DNA of 64,000 nt. It comes from Polynucleobacter sp. MWH-Berg-3C6. GTDB lineage: Bacteria > Pseudomonadota > Gammaproteobacteria > Burkholderiales > Burkholderiaceae. Both the position numbers and the translations under genes were made by a program. Below, piece by piece: positions 18,858 to 28,101 of the stretch. The DNA lies in NCBI RefSeq assembly GCF_018881855.1, contig NZ_JACVPN010000001.1, positions 124,001 to 188,000 on the forward strand, given 5' to 3'. Numbering within the stretch: the stretch's first letter is position 1; the number at the start of each line of letters is the position of its first letter. The notes under the pieces were generated by a model. It was given only the letters and a program-made list of their open reading frames with translations, ran no database searches and had not been told where the DNA came from.

Positions 18858-19469
18858 ATGTTTACTGGAATCATTACCGCTGTTGGTCAAATTACAAGCG
18901 CTCAAGCGAAGGGCGATGGCATGCAATTGGTAGTTGAGGTACCAGCAGGATATTTGGATGACGTTACCTTGGGCGATAGCATTGCTATTCAGGGTGCTTG
19001 CATGACTGCAACGCAATTTAAAGACAATACATTTGCCTTAGACATCTCTCGCGAGTCACTCAATAAAACAGTTGGCTTAGATAAAGTAGGCCCTGTAAAT
19101 CTTGAGAAGGCAATGCGTTTGAATGATCGTCTGGGCGGTCACTTGGTTAGTGGGCACGTAGATGGTGTGGGTAAAGTGGCGCATTTTTCACAAGTAGCTA
19201 ATGATGCCTATGGCTCTTGGCTGCTGCGCATTGAGGCGCCCAAAGAATTAGCCCCGTTCCTAGCTTATAAGGGATCGATTGTTGTGAATGGCGTTTCATT
19301 GACAGTCAATAAAACAGAAGATAGTCCAAGCGCTTGCATTGTGGACATCAATTTGATTCCACACACCTTACAAAGCACCACCTTGGGTAAGTTGCAACAA
19401 GGTGATGCTGTGAATCTTGAGATTGATCTTATTGCGCGTTATGTGGCGCGCATGCTAAATATAAATTAG
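18858..19469 (+). CDS. ribE: Riboflavin synthase, alpha subunit
   Basis: A 203-aa RibE, converting two lumazine molecules into riboflavin and a pyrimidine recycled by RibH. The typical start MFTGIITAVGQI and two homologous lumazine-binding halves are visible: GDSIAIQGACMTA in the first and GSIVVNGVSLTVN in the second, plus LGGHLVSGHVDGVG at the domain link. It lies 9 bp after ribD in a two-gene plus-strand unit, facing away from ribBX-ribH-nusB. Confidence 0.96.
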   Translation: MFTGIITAVGQITSAQAKGDGMQLVVEVPAGYLDDVTLGDSIAIQGACMTATQFKDNTFALDISRESLNKTVGLDKVGPVNLEKAMRLNDRLGGHLVSGHVDGVGKVAHFSQVANDAYGSWLLRIEAPKELAPFLAYKGSIVVNGVSLTVNKTEDSPSACIVDINLIPHTLQSTTLGKLQQGDAVNLEIDLIARYVARMLNIN

Positions 19470-19471
19470 CG

Positions 19472-19762
19472 TTACTTTCGACTAGCAGCTTTTTTATAAA
19501 CTGCTTCTTGATTTCTTTTGCCTACTGCAATCACCATAACCACAAGCTTGTGGTCAATTACCTCATATACCAGTCTGTAACCAACACTTCTCAATTTGAT
19601 TTTGTAAAAGTTGTCTAGATCTCCATGGAGCTTGGCTGATACCACTCTTGGATTAGAGAGCCGTTTTTCTAGCTGCTTTTTGAATTGATCTTTTACAGAG
19701 TGATCTAACTTTTGCCATTCCTTTAAAGCAAGTACATGAAACTCAAGATTAAAGATCGTCAA
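19472..19762 (-). CDS. RelE-type toxin (mRNA interferase family)
   Basis: A 96-aa RelE/ParE superfamily toxin. Lys54, Lys56, Arg63, Arg83 and Tyr89 in KIKLRSVGYRLVYEV...VGKRNQEAVY line up with the residues E. coli RelE uses for ribosome-dependent mRNA cleavage, with an offset of two. It overlaps the antitoxin gene by 14 bp and is downstream of it, the usual order for co-regulated pairs. The pair sits between ribE and the queC end of the tol-pal operon. Activity is inferred from the family. Confidence 0.88.
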   Translation of the reverse strand: MTIFNLEFHVLALKEWQKLDHSVKDQFKKQLEKRLSNPRVVSAKLHGDLDNFYKIKLRSVGYRLVYEVIDHKLVVMVIAVGKRNQEAVYKKAASRK

Positions 19763-20003
19763 GCTTAACCTTTACCGTTTTTCCGCCTTTGCGGGATTGA
19801 ATAGTTTTAATCAGTGAAACGTCATCAATTAATTCTAGTAGAGCCTCGTAGGCCTTAGCTGATAGAAGATAGGCTTCAGGTTTATTGTGGTTTAACACCG
19901 CAACTGGTAGGTCCCCGGCTATCTGCATGATTTTGCTAGGATTTCTCCTTAAGTCCGTCATGCTAACAGTAGTTTTGGCGTGTATTGTTTGTGTAATAGT
20001 CAT
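19749..20003 (-). CDS. Antitoxin, Phd/YefM-like, partner of RelE-type toxin
   Basis: An 84-aa protein from the ATG at 20003; the open frame reaches 20039, but the extra residues would be encoded by the operator palindrome. The N-terminal half (TTVSMTDLRRNPSKIMQIAGDLPVAVLNHNKPEAYLLSAKAYEALLE) is a Phd/YefM-type DNA-binding fold. The basic C-terminus (RKGGKTVKVKLDDL) should wrap the toxin. GGGCAA about 7 bp upstream may serve as the ribosome site. It is expected to neutralise the toxin and repress its own promoter. Confidence 0.85.
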   Translation of the reverse strand: MTITQTIHAKTTVSMTDLRRNPSKIMQIAGDLPVAVLNHNKPEAYLLSAKAYEALLELIDDVSLIKTIQSRKGGKTVKVKLDDL

Positions 20004-20022
20004 AATAAATTGCCCATAATTT

Positions 20023-20056
20023 AGTGCATTATTATGCACTTTTTAAAACAAGTCAA
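20023..20056 (-). promoter_or_regulatory. Promoter and palindromic operator of the relBE-like pair
   Basis: On the minus strand TTGACT (20056-20051) and AATAAT (20033-20028) are 17 bp apart. The -10 lies inside a perfect inverted repeat, AGTGCAT-TATT-ATGCACT (20023-20040 on the plus strand), 20 bp upstream of the antitoxin ATG. A repressor bound there would block RNA polymerase, which fits toxin-antitoxin autoregulation. Confidence 0.55.
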
Positions 20057-20069
20057 CCATGACAAAATC

Positions 20070-20084
20070 AGGCCTCTAGGGCCT
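20070..20084 (-). terminator. Weak stem-loop after queC
   Basis: AGGCC-TCTAG-GGCCT can form a 5-bp GC-rich stem, followed on the minus strand by GATTTTG. It lies about 30 bp past the queC stop and just upstream of the antitoxin promoter, where a terminator would separate the two units. Stem and T-run are both short, so this is tentative. Confidence 0.3.
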
Positions 20085-20112
20085 ATGGATTTAGCGCTTT
20101 AGTTTTTTTGGA

Positions 20113-20856
20113 TTATTTATTCTTACGGTAGCGAGTTGGATCGCTTACATTGGCTTGTTTAAAGCCTGCCTGTCTTAGACGACAAGATTCACATTCACCA
20201 CAAGCTTCACCTAAATCATTCGCTTGATAGCAAGAAACTGTTTGTGAGTAATCCACGCCCATAGTGCTGCCAAGCTCAATGATTTGTGCTTTCGTCAGGT
20301 TGATGATGGGTGCGTGTACTCTGAAGCGATTCTGATCATTGATGGCTTCTACACCGGCTTTAGTAGCTAAGTTAGCCATGTGCTCAAAAGAGGCAACATA
20401 CTCAGGGCGGCAATCCGGATAGCCAGAGTAATCCACAGCATTGGCACCGTAGAACACATCTAAGCCACCCAATGATTCAGCCCAGCCTAAAGCTAGTGAC
20501 AAAAGAATCGTATTGCGTGCCGGCACATAAGTAATCGGAATCTCTTGATCTTTTCCTGGAGTAGTTGGAACAGCAATAGAGGAATCTGTTAATGCAGAGC
20601 CACCAAAACGCGTGAGATCAAGATTGACTACTTCATGGCGAATGACGCCAATTTGTTTCGCAATATGTTTAGCTGCAGCTAATTCAGAAGAGTGGCGCTG
20701 GCCATAACCCACTGAAAGTGCATATGGTGAGTAGCCTAGGTCTTTGGCTAAAGCAAGAACAGTTGTGGAGTCTAGACCACCAGAAAATAAGATAACGGCA
20801 GGGGCGCCAGGCTTGCGTGGTGCTAGATTCTGAAATGCTGCCGACAACTTAGACAT
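20113..20856 (-). CDS. queC: 7-cyano-7-deazaguanine synthase
   Basis: A 247-aa QueC, ATP-dependent conversion of 7-carboxy-7-deazaguanine to preQ0 in queuosine synthesis. The PP-loop [10 protein letters not shown] is at about residues 23-32; [18 protein letters not shown] follows mid-protein. The zinc site near the C-terminus is [18 protein letters not shown]. The start is 3 bp after the cpoB stop, so it is the last gene of the tol-pal-cpoB transcript, an arrangement seen in other proteobacteria. Confidence 0.96.
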   Translation of the reverse strand: MSKLSAAFQNLAPRKPGAPAVILFSGGLDSTTVLALAKDLGYSPYALSVGYGQRHSSELAAAKHIAKQIGVIRHEVVNLDLTRFGGSALTDSSIAVPTTPGKDQEIPITYVPARNTILLSLALGWAESLGGLDVFYGANAVDYSGYPDCRPEYVASFEHMANLATKAGVEAINDQNRFRVHAPIINLTKAQIIELGSTMGVDYSQTVSCYQANDLGEACGECESCRLRQAGFKQANVSDPTRYRKNK

Positions 20857-20859
20857 TGA

Positions 20860-21591
20860 TTACTTGATTGCAGTCAGAAGTTGCTGCGCATCTTTAGCTG
20901 CTTCAGTATCGGGATACTTGGCAACGATCTCACCAAAAGTCTTCTTGGCAGCTGCTTTATTACCACTCTCTAATTGCGCATTGCCTAAAGTGACCATCGC
21001 TGCAGGAATACGTGGATGATTCGGATATTTTTTAATGAGACTTTGTAGTTGGTTAATTGCACCAGCATAGTCTTTATTGGCATATTTACTATTGCCACTC
21101 CAGTAGAGAGCCAGTGGCAGATAAGGACTTTTCGGAAACTTGGCTGCAAAAGCTGTAAAGCTCTCATCGGCCTTTTTGAGGCTGCCTGCCTGAAACGCTT
21201 TGAGTGCGTCGTCATAGGCTTTTTTCTCATTGGGCTGAACTGTGCCACTCACGCCTTCAATCGTGACAGTCCGTGGCTCAAAATTACCAAGACGATTATC
21301 TAAATCTTGATAGTAGGTTTTTTGACTAGAGTTGATATCTTCGCTTTGCTTCTCTAGATCTTCAATCTTGCCGCGAAGCTCTGCATTGTCTGCCTTGAGC
21401 TTTTCTATTTGGCCCTGTAACTCCAGTTGGGTCGTGGCTAGTGTCTTGCGCAGATCTAAGATTGCCTTGCGCGCCTCATCATCAGAGAAGAGTGCCCATG
21501 CGCTGTTAGATGCACCCAAGCAAATCAGCGCAGCACTTAAACAAAACGCTCGTGAGAGCGTTTGTTTTGCAGAAGAGAAAAGCATCTTCAT
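20860..21591 (-). CDS. cpoB: Cell division coordinator CpoB (YbgF, Tol-Pal associated)
   Basis: A 243-aa periplasmic protein: signal peptide (FCLSAALICLGASNSAWA, to about residue 33), a trimerising coiled coil (about 45-95, LRKTLATTQLELQGQIEKLKA...) and three TPR-like repeats (about 125-243). It links septal peptidoglycan synthesis with Tol-Pal constriction. Its ATG abuts the pal stop codon. A stem-loop lies within the signal-peptide codons (21544-21563). Confidence 0.93.
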   Translation of the reverse strand: MKMLFSSAKQTLSRAFCLSAALICLGASNSAWALFSDDEARKAILDLRKTLATTQLELQGQIEKLKADNAELRGKIEDLEKQSEDINSSQKTYYQDLDNRLGNFEPRTVTIEGVSGTVQPNEKKAYDDALKAFQAGSLKKADESFTAFAAKFPKSPYLPLALYWSGNSKYANKDYAGAINQLQSLIKKYPNHPRIPAAMVTLGNAQLESGNKAAAKKTFGEIVAKYPDTEAAKDAQQLLTAIK

Positions 21592-22095
21592 TTAGTTCGT
21601 GATGTAAACGATGTCAGCACGGCGGTTCTCTGCCCAAGCTGCTTCATTGTCACCCTCTACTTTTGGCTTTTCTTTACCAAAGCTGACGGCTTCCATTTGG
21701 TTATCGGATACACCCATCAAGTTCAATGATTTACGTACAGCATCTGAACGACGTTGACCGAGTGCCAAGTTGTATTCGGCAGTACCACGCTCGTCAGTGT
21801 TACCTTGAATGATAATTTTCTGAGCTGGGTTCGCCTTTAAGTAACTTGCGTGGGCAGATAACATTTTTTGATATTTAGTCTGCACGGTGTACTCGTCAAA
21901 GCCAAAGTAAACACTTTTCTCAAAGAGCGGGCTCTTTGGATCATTCCATGGCTGTGAGCCAAAGTTGCCGCTGCCACCACTACCGCCAGCGCCATTAACA
22001 TCATCCAATTTCACGCTAGAACAAGCGGCTAGCAACAATGCGGTTGCCCCAATCAGGGTAAACGTAGCAGCACGGCGTGCGAGAGAAATCTTCAT
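21592..22095 (-). CDS. pal: Peptidoglycan-associated lipoprotein Pal
   Basis: A 167-aa outer-membrane lipoprotein. The lipobox LLAAC places the acylated Cys at about residue 25. The OmpA-like domain (about 60-167) binds diaminopimelate of peptidoglycan: IIIQGNTDERGTAEYNLALGQRRSDAV, ending ENRRADIVYITN. It interacts with TolB and TolA. A Gly/Ser linker follows the lipid anchor. It is separated from tolB by 157 bp, the only large gap in the cluster, so an internal promoter is possible. Confidence 0.97.
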   Translation of the reverse strand: MKISLARRAATFTLIGATALLLAACSSVKLDDVNGAGGSGGSGNFGSQPWNDPKSPLFEKSVYFGFDEYTVQTKYQKMLSAHASYLKANPAQKIIIQGNTDERGTAEYNLALGQRRSDAVRKSLNLMGVSDNQMEAVSFGKEKPKVEGDNEAAWAENRRADIVYITN

Positions 22096-22218
22096 GGTCT
22101 TTCCTTTTCTTACAAGCTAACTAAACAACCCAGTCAATATCTGAGCCTATAGCCAATATTATGCCTCTAAGAGTATGAAAAGTAACGATTTCGCCTAAAA
22201 AGGGGATGCCAGAAAGGA

Positions 22219-22264
22219 TTTATGGATTAGGGCCGAGTAAACCTTAATCCGCTTAATCCATAAA
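22219..22264 (-). promoter_or_regulatory. Stem-loop at the tolB 3' end / pal 5' region
   Basis: Perfect 11-bp arms (22219-22229 and 22254-22264) with a 24-nt loop. The upstream arm in mRNA contains the last codons and stop of tolB (TTTATGGATTA). It may act as a partial terminator or mRNA stabiliser between tolB and pal. The stem is AT-rich and no U-tract follows directly. Confidence 0.35.
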
Positions 22265-23563
22265 CGGACCCCAGGATGGCTGACGGACGTCAGAGCCTGG
22301 AATGCTGAGAACCTGTTTGGAGTTTCCGTCAACAGAGACAGCGGCTAGCACGCGCTTGCCATTGACTTTGGTGGAGTAGAGCACATAGCGACCGTTAGCG
22401 GCAAAAGAAGGAGACTCATCGCTTGTACCATCAGTTAAAGCTTGCGCATCACCAGTTGCTAAATTCAGAAGATAGAGACGGTAGGCGCCACCAATGTTAG
22501 CGATGTAGGCCAAATATTTTCCATCCGGAGAGATGCGTGGTGAAGTTACAAAACCTTGCTTGAAGGTAATTCTCTTCACCCCTTCAGCTTGTTCACCTTC
22601 AGCACTCATGCGATAGATTTGTGGATTACCACCACGATCACTCGTGAAGTAGATGTAGCGACCATCAGCGGAGTACTGTGGCTCGGTATCAATGGTGTAA
22701 CCACGCGTTAAGCGCTGTAAGCCTGTGCCATCAGCATTAATGCTATAGATTTGGGTATTGCCATCTTTTGAAAGTGAGATAGCGAGCTTTCTACCATCGG
22801 GTGACCAGGCTGGCGCACTGTTATTACCCTTTTGATTGGAGAGGGCAATGCGACGACCAGTTGCTAGCTCATGAACATAAATGACCGGCTTGCGATCTTC
22901 AAAAGAGACATAAGCCACTTTCTTGCCATCAGGCGACCAGGATGGAGAGATGATGGGCTCGCCACTATTCATGGCATTGCGAATATTTTGACCATCCGCA
23001 TCGGAAATCACTAAGCGATAGCGCTTACCATCCTTGATGACATATGACAGGCGGGTCGAGAACACACCGCGTTCACCCAATAATTTGAGAATAATGTCAT
23101 CAGCAATTTTGTGGGCTACTGCACGTAAATTGTCAGCGCTGGAGTTGAGCTTTAAGCCACCCAAACTTTCAGACTTACGAATATCAAATAATTTATATTG
23201 GATTTCAAACTGTGTTCCACCAGATTGCACAACAGAGCCCACTACTAAAGCATCTGCTCCGCGGGCAGCCCAAGATTTGTAATTCGGTGTACCTTCATCG
23301 CTTTCAACAACATTGCCATTTTCAGTATTTTTAAAGTAACCACTGCGTGCTAAATCTTGGCGAATGATTTCAGTAATGTTGACTGGTAATTTTTGCTCAT
23401 CTTTAAAGCGCATCACCGCAATCGGATAAAGCGATTGGCCAACACCAGTGATTTCGATATTCATTTGGGCTACTGCTGGAGTCGATGCGCCAATCAATAC
23501 AGCGCTGACGGCTGCAATCAATAGTTGCGATTTCAAAACAATTCTTTTCATCAACTGCAACAT
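22253..23563 (-). CDS. tolB: Tol-Pal system protein TolB
   Basis: A 436-aa periplasmic protein: signal peptide (LLIAAVSAVLIGASTPAVAQ, cleavage near residue 33), an N-terminal alpha/beta domain with the TolA-contacting segment, and a C-terminal six-bladed beta-propeller with repeats such as SPSWSPDGKKVAYVSF, APAWSPDGRKLAISLS and SPRISPDGKYLAYIA. AAGGA 7 bp before the ATG at 23563 supports that start over the Met four codons in. It starts 3 bp after tolA. Confidence 0.97.
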   Translation of the reverse strand: MLQLMKRIVLKSQLLIAAVSAVLIGASTPAVAQMNIEITGVGQSLYPIAVMRFKDEQKLPVNITEIIRQDLARSGYFKNTENGNVVESDEGTPNYKSWAARGADALVVGSVVQSGGTQFEIQYKLFDIRKSESLGGLKLNSSADNLRAVAHKIADDIILKLLGERGVFSTRLSYVIKDGKRYRLVISDADGQNIRNAMNSGEPIISPSWSPDGKKVAYVSFEDRKPVIYVHELATGRRIALSNQKGNNSAPAWSPDGRKLAISLSKDGNTQIYSINADGTGLQRLTRGYTIDTEPQYSADGRYIYFTSDRGGNPQIYRMSAEGEQAEGVKRITFKQGFVTSPRISPDGKYLAYIANIGGAYRLYLLNLATGDAQALTDGTSDESPSFAANGRYVLYSTKVNGKRVLAAVSVDGNSKQVLSIPGSDVRQPSWGPFMD

Positions 23564-23566
23564 GCA

Positions 23567-24370
23567 TTAGTCCTTAGGTTTAAAGGTCAGCTTTACTTCC
23601 CGTTGTGGGATTTTGCCATTGTCATCTTTTGGCAAGCTTTCTGCACGAGATAGAGCTAACAATACAGCTCGATCCCAGGCGGAATTGCCGCTTGATGTCA
23701 GGACGCTAGTGCTCAGAATGGCCCCATCAGGAGCTAGGGTCACCTGAATGACTGCTGCAGGGTTGCCACTTACTGATTCCGCATTAAACACAATGAGCGG
23801 CTTTACTTTTTTAATGACTTTATCGGTCCAGCCTGGGGGCGCGTTACCGCCACCACCCACACCGCTGCCAACTGTACCGCCACTGCCACCTTCAGCGCCT
23901 GCTGCTGCGCGAAGACGAGCTAATTGATCTGCGCGTACTTTTTCAGCTGCAGCATTTGCTTTTACTTCTGCTGGGGAGAGCGCTTTAGGAGCTTCAGCTT
24001 TTTTGGGCTGCTCCTTTTCCTTCGGTGGAGGAGGCTTTACCGTCTTTGGGGTTTCCTTCACCGCTTCTTTTTTAGGAGGCTCTTTTTCTACTTTCTTTTT
24101 CTTCACCGCAATATCAGCAGCTTCTTCTTTGACCACCGTTTTCATTTCTGGTTCTGGTGTGCTTTGTACTTGCGGCACAGAATCCCACAGCTCTACCTCA
24201 ACTCCAGAAGGGGTGCTGTTATTCCAGCTAATGCCGATTACTAAAAAAGCGACCAGACCTAAATGTGCAATCAGTGAAAGACTAAATGCACGCTTCGTAC
24301 TTTCTTCTTTTGTGAGGCGCCCCCGTTTAAAGGGAGGGAGATCTGGTTGTAAGCTTTGGGCGCTATTCAT
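23567..24370 (-). CDS. tolA: TolA envelope-spanning protein (TonB C-terminal domain)
   Basis: A 267-aa protein with one N-terminal membrane helix (about 30-50, LSLIAHLGLVAFLVIGISW), a short Lys/Pro/Glu/Ala-rich periplasmic stalk (about 80-150) and a TonB/TolA-like C-terminal domain (VIQVTLAPDGAILSTSVLTSSGNSAWDRAVLLAL). The stalk is much shorter than the long helix of E. coli TolA (421 aa). I start at the ATG at 24370; a TTG two codons upstream is also in frame. Confidence 0.92.
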   Translation of the reverse strand: MNSAQSLQPDLPPFKRGRLTKEESTKRAFSLSLIAHLGLVAFLVIGISWNNSTPSGVEVELWDSVPQVQSTPEPEMKTVVKEEAADIAVKKKKVEKEPPKKEAVKETPKTVKPPPPKEKEQPKKAEAPKALSPAEVKANAAAEKVRADQLARLRAAAGAEGGSGGTVGSGVGGGGNAPPGWTDKVIKKVKPLIVFNAESVSGNPAAVIQVTLAPDGAILSTSVLTSSGNSAWDRAVLLALSRAESLPKDDNGKIPQREVKLTFKPKD

Positions 24371-24399
24371 GGGCAAATAAAGAGAGCTCTACCCTTGCC

Positions 24400-24822
24400 T
24401 TATTGACTCTTGACTGCAAGGCCAACGAGCTTGACACCGTTTTCTTTGAGCTTAGACATCACATCCATTACCACTTCGTACTTAATGGATTTGTCAGCTG
24501 CCAGAACCACCGGTTGGTCGCCAGACTTTTCTGCTTGCGCTCTAGCAAATGCACCAAGCTCAAAGCGGTTCAGCGTCTGAACAGGCTCACCATCTTTGCG
24601 CACGATGACATTTTCATTGGCATCAATGGTTAAAAAGACGGGTGGCAATGATTGCACCTTAGCGCCACCAACGGTCGGTAAGTTAACAACACCAGGATTG
24701 ACCATTGGTGCGGTAACCATAAAGATCACGAGCAGCACCAACATCACGTCGATGTATGGAACGACATTAATGTCGGCCATGACTCTACGTTTAGTACTTC
24801 TCCTTAGAGAGGATCCAGCCAT
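24400..24822 (-). CDS. tolR: Tol-Pal system protein TolR
   Basis: A 140-aa ExbD/TolR protein. A single membrane helix (about 23-43, VPYIDVMLVLLVIFMVTAP) carries the conserved Asp needed for proton-driven motion with TolQ. The periplasmic domain ends KLKENGVKLVGLAVKSQ. It starts 2 bp after tolQ and is 29 bp upstream of tolA, all on the minus strand. Confidence 0.96.
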   Translation of the reverse strand: MAGSSLRRSTKRRVMADINVVPYIDVMLVLLVIFMVTAPMVNPGVVNLPTVGGAKVQSLPPVFLTIDANENVIVRKDGEPVQTLNRFELGAFARAQAEKSGDQPVVLAADKSIKYEVVMDVMSKLKENGVKLVGLAVKSQ

Positions 24823-24824
24823 GC

Positions 24825-25481
24825 TTATTTTCCTAAGCCTTGACGTTGCAAGATGTTCGTAAATTCTTCGATAAATGTTTCAAAGCGAATCGAGAGTCGA
24901 TCGACATCGGTAGCGGCGCGGTTGTAAGCAACCACCGCAGGAATCGCAGCAAACAAACCAATCGCTGTTGCGACTAGCGCTTCAGCAATACCAGGCGCCA
25001 CTGCTGCTAAGGTCGCGTTTTGAACATTCGCTAAACCGCGGAAGGCATGCATGATTCCCCACACGGTACCAAACAAACCAATGTAAGGCGACACAGAGCC
25101 AACGGAAGCTAAGAAAGGCAGGTTCGCTTCAAGAATATCCATTTCACGTTGGTAGGTTGCTTTCATGGCACGACGAGCAGCATCAATTTCACGAACTTTC
25201 ATGAACTCTTGCATGCCCGCCTCAAAAATATGCTCAAGGACGGCGGCGCTGCGAGTATTACGCTGAGCGGCCGTAAAAAGGGTGCTCAGGTCTCTGCCAG
25301 ACCAAAAGTCGCGCTCAAAGCGCTCTGTATCGCGTCTAACCCCACGCAAAACCGCTGTTTTCTTAAAAATGATGGTCCAAGAGGCAATGGACATCCCTAG
25401 TAATAACAACATTACCAGCTGGACTAATAGGCTGGCATTGAGGATTAGGGAGAGAAAGGAGAGGTCTTGTGTAGTGGTCAT
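24825..25481 (-). CDS. tolQ: Tol-Pal system protein TolQ
   Basis: A 218-aa MotA/TolQ/ExbB family proton-channel subunit with three membrane helices: one N-terminal (ILNASLLVQLVMLLLLGMSIASW) and a pair around the conserved PYIGLFGTVWGIMHAF and ALVATAIGLFAAIPAVVAYN. It is the first gene of tolQRAB-pal-cpoB-queC. The promoter must lie in the 76 bp shared with the divergent glyA, where a perfect 12-bp palindrome sits. Confidence 0.96.
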   Translation of the reverse strand: MTTTQDLSFLSLILNASLLVQLVMLLLLGMSIASWTIIFKKTAVLRGVRRDTERFERDFWSGRDLSTLFTAAQRNTRSAAVLEHIFEAGMQEFMKVREIDAARRAMKATYQREMDILEANLPFLASVGSVSPYIGLFGTVWGIMHAFRGLANVQNATLAAVAPGIAEALVATAIGLFAAIPAVVAYNRAATDVDRLSIRFETFIEEFTNILQRQGLGK

Positions 25482-25515
25482 GGTGGATTTTGTATGATGT
25501 AGGTTGATTTTACTA

Positions 25516-25527
25516 AGTTAATTAACT
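25516..25527. promoter_or_regulatory. Palindrome AGTTAATTAACT between tolQ and glyA
   Basis: A perfect 12-bp palindrome in the 76-bp gap between the divergent tolQ and glyA genes. It could be a regulator site shared by both promoters, but at this AT content it may be chance. Confidence 0.25.
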
Positions 25528-25557
25528 CAACAATCCAACTTCATCAGGATTATCACC

Positions 25558-26802
25558 ATGTTTGACCGTCAAAACAATTTAGCCAAAACCGACCCCCAGT
25601 TGTGGGAAGCCGTCCAGAAGGAAAATAAGCGCCAAGAAGACCATATTGAGCTGATTGCCTCTGAGAACTACACCTCACCAGCAGTGATGGAGGCGCAGGG
25701 CTCCCAATTGACCAATAAGTATGCCGAAGGGTATCCAGGCAAGCGTTATTACGGTGGCTGTGAATTTGTGGACGTCGCTGAGCAATTGGCGATTGATCGC
25801 GTTAAAGCGCTCTATGGTGCTGAAGCTGCTAACGTTCAGCCCCATTGTGGCGCATCTGCGAACCAAGCAGTGTTCTTGGCATTCTTAAAACCTGGCGATA
25901 CCTTCATGGGGATGAGTTTGGCAGAAGGCGGTCACTTGACTCACGGTATGGCATTAAACATGAGTGGTAAGTGGTTTAATCCCATCTCCTATGGCCTCGA
26001 TAAAAACGAAGCGATTGATTATGAGCAAATGGAGCGTTTAGCGCGTGAGCACAAACCAAAACTCATTATTGCTGGCGCATCTGCTTACTCTCTTGTAATC
26101 GATTGGGAGCGTATTGGTAAGTTGGCAAAAGAAGTTGGCGCTATTTTCATGGTAGACATGGCGCATTACTCTGGTCTGATCGCCGCTGGTGTGTATCCAA
26201 ACCCAGTGCCGCACGCAGACATCGTCACTTCAACGACTCACAAGAGTTTGCGCGGTCCTCGTGGCGGCATCATCTTGATGAAGGCTGAGCATGAAAAAGC
26301 CATTAACTCTGCAGTCTTCCCAGGCTTGCAGGGTGGCCCTTTGATGCACGTGATTGCTGCTAAAGCGGTAGCGTTCAAAGAAGCGCAAGAACCGAGCTTT
26401 AAGGATTATCAAAAGCAAGTGATTGCTAATGCCAAGGCCTTGGCAGAGACCTTGATCTCTCGTGGTCTGCGCATTGTGTCTGGTGGTACAGATTCACATG
26501 TGATGTTGGTAGATTTGCGTTCCAAGAAAATGACTGGCAAAGAGGCTGAGCGCGTATTAGGCGAGGCACACATTACTTGTAATAAAAATGGCATTCCAAA
26601 TGATCCAGAAAAACCAATGGTGACTAGCGGTATTCGTTTGGGTTCACCAGCGATGACCACGCGTGGCTTTAAAGAAGCTGAAGCAAGACAAGTGGGTAAC
26701 TTTATTGCGGATGTTTTGGATAACCCGAATGACGAAGCAAACATTGCTAAAGTGCGCGCTCAAGTCTCTGAGCTCACCAAGCGTTTCCCGGTGTACAGTT
26801 AA
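25558..26802 (+). CDS. glyA: Serine hydroxymethyltransferase
   Basis: A 414-aa PLP enzyme interconverting serine and glycine with tetrahydrofolate, the main source of one-carbon units. Family motifs: [19 protein letters not shown] near the N-terminus, GGHLTHG, the PLP-lysine segment [13 protein letters not shown] (about 225-237) and [12 protein letters not shown] near the end. AGGATT 8 bp upstream of the ATG is a reasonable ribosome site. It is followed 28 bp later by nrdR, a common proteobacterial pairing. Confidence 0.98.
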   Translation: MFDRQNNLAKTDPQLWEAVQKENKRQEDHIELIASENYTSPAVMEAQGSQLTNKYAEGYPGKRYYGGCEFVDVAEQLAIDRVKALYGAEAANVQPHCGASANQAVFLAFLKPGDTFMGMSLAEGGHLTHGMALNMSGKWFNPISYGLDKNEAIDYEQMERLAREHKPKLIIAGASAYSLVIDWERIGKLAKEVGAIFMVDMAHYSGLIAAGVYPNPVPHADIVTSTTHKSLRGPRGGIILMKAEHEKAINSAVFPGLQGGPLMHVIAAKAVAFKEAQEPSFKDYQKQVIANAKALAETLISRGLRIVSGGTDSHVMLVDLRSKKMTGKEAERVLGEAHITCNKNGIPNDPEKPMVTSGIRLGSPAMTTRGFKEAEARQVGNFIADVLDNPNDEANIAKVRAQVSELTKRFPVYS

Positions 26803-26830
26803 TCTAACACTCTAAAGAAAAGAGCCCACA

Positions 26831-27277
26831 TTGCGCTGCCCTTTTTGCCATAACGACGATACCCAGGTTCTCGATACTCGGGTATCGGATGAAGGCGATA
26901 CCATTCGCCGGCGCCGCCGTTGTGCTAAATGCGATAAGCGCTTTACAACCTATGAGCGCGTTGAGCTGGCCTTGCCGGCCATTGTCAAAAAGAATGGTAG
27001 CCGGGTAGAGTACAGCCACGATAAGCTGGCTGGCTCTATCAAGCTGGCTCTGAGAAAGCGCCCAGTCTCATCAGATTCTGTAGATGAATCGATTGCTCGG
27101 ATCGAAGAAAAACTACTCAGTCTTGGCGAAAAAGAAATCCCGAGTGAGCGCGTTGGTGAGCTAGTCATGCGTGAGCTCAAGCGTCTTGATAAGGTGGCTT
27201 ACATCCGCTTTGCTTCGGTCTATAGAAGCTTTGCTGACATTGAGTCTTTCGAGAGTGCGCTCAAAGAGCTCAAGTAA
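26831..27277 (+). CDS. nrdR: Transcriptional repressor NrdR
   Basis: A 148-aa zinc-ribbon/ATP-cone repressor of ribonucleotide reductase genes that senses ATP/dATP. It starts with TTG ([17 protein letters not shown]); no ATG exists in frame before the zinc ribbon. The Cys pairs CPFC and CAKC form the ribbon, and the ATP-cone spans about residues 50-140 ([28 protein letters not shown]). A strong bidirectional terminator follows 20 bp after the stop. Confidence 0.96.
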   Translation: MRCPFCHNDDTQVLDTRVSDEGDTIRRRRRCAKCDKRFTTYERVELALPAIVKKNGSRVEYSHDKLAGSIKLALRKRPVSSDSVDESIARIEEKLLSLGEKEIPSERVGELVMRELKRLDKVAYIRFASVYRSFADIESFESALKELK

Positions 27278-27296
27278 AACTGGTCAAGCTAAAAAG

Positions 27297-27323
27297 AAAA
27301 AGGACTGCAATGCAGTCCTTTTT
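27297..27323. terminator. Bidirectional Rho-independent terminator between nrdR and adk
   Basis: AAAAAGGACTG-CAATG-CAGTCCTTTTT: an 11-bp perfect stem with a 5-nt loop, an A-tract on one side and a T-tract on the other, so it works in both directions. It separates the convergent glyA-nrdR and exbB...adk units. Confidence 0.9.
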
Positions 27324-27351
27324 TATTGCCTCAATTAACTACTTCATTCAA

Positions 27352-28080
<729 letters not shown>

Positions 28081-28101
28081 CTAGGATTATCCCCGAGAGC
28101 C

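Noticed and set aside
24003..24380. 125-codon plus-strand frame opposite tolA
   Set aside because: It is antisense to the repetitive Lys/Pro/Glu-rich stalk of TolA; its composition is what that repeat yields in reverse, with no family pattern.
25482..25557. Glycine riboswitch upstream of glyA
   Set aside because: The gap is only 76 bp, too short for the usual aptamer, and no conserved aptamer core is seen.
26409..26744. 111-codon minus-strand frame opposite glyA
   Set aside because: Shadow of a highly conserved gene; no family resemblance.
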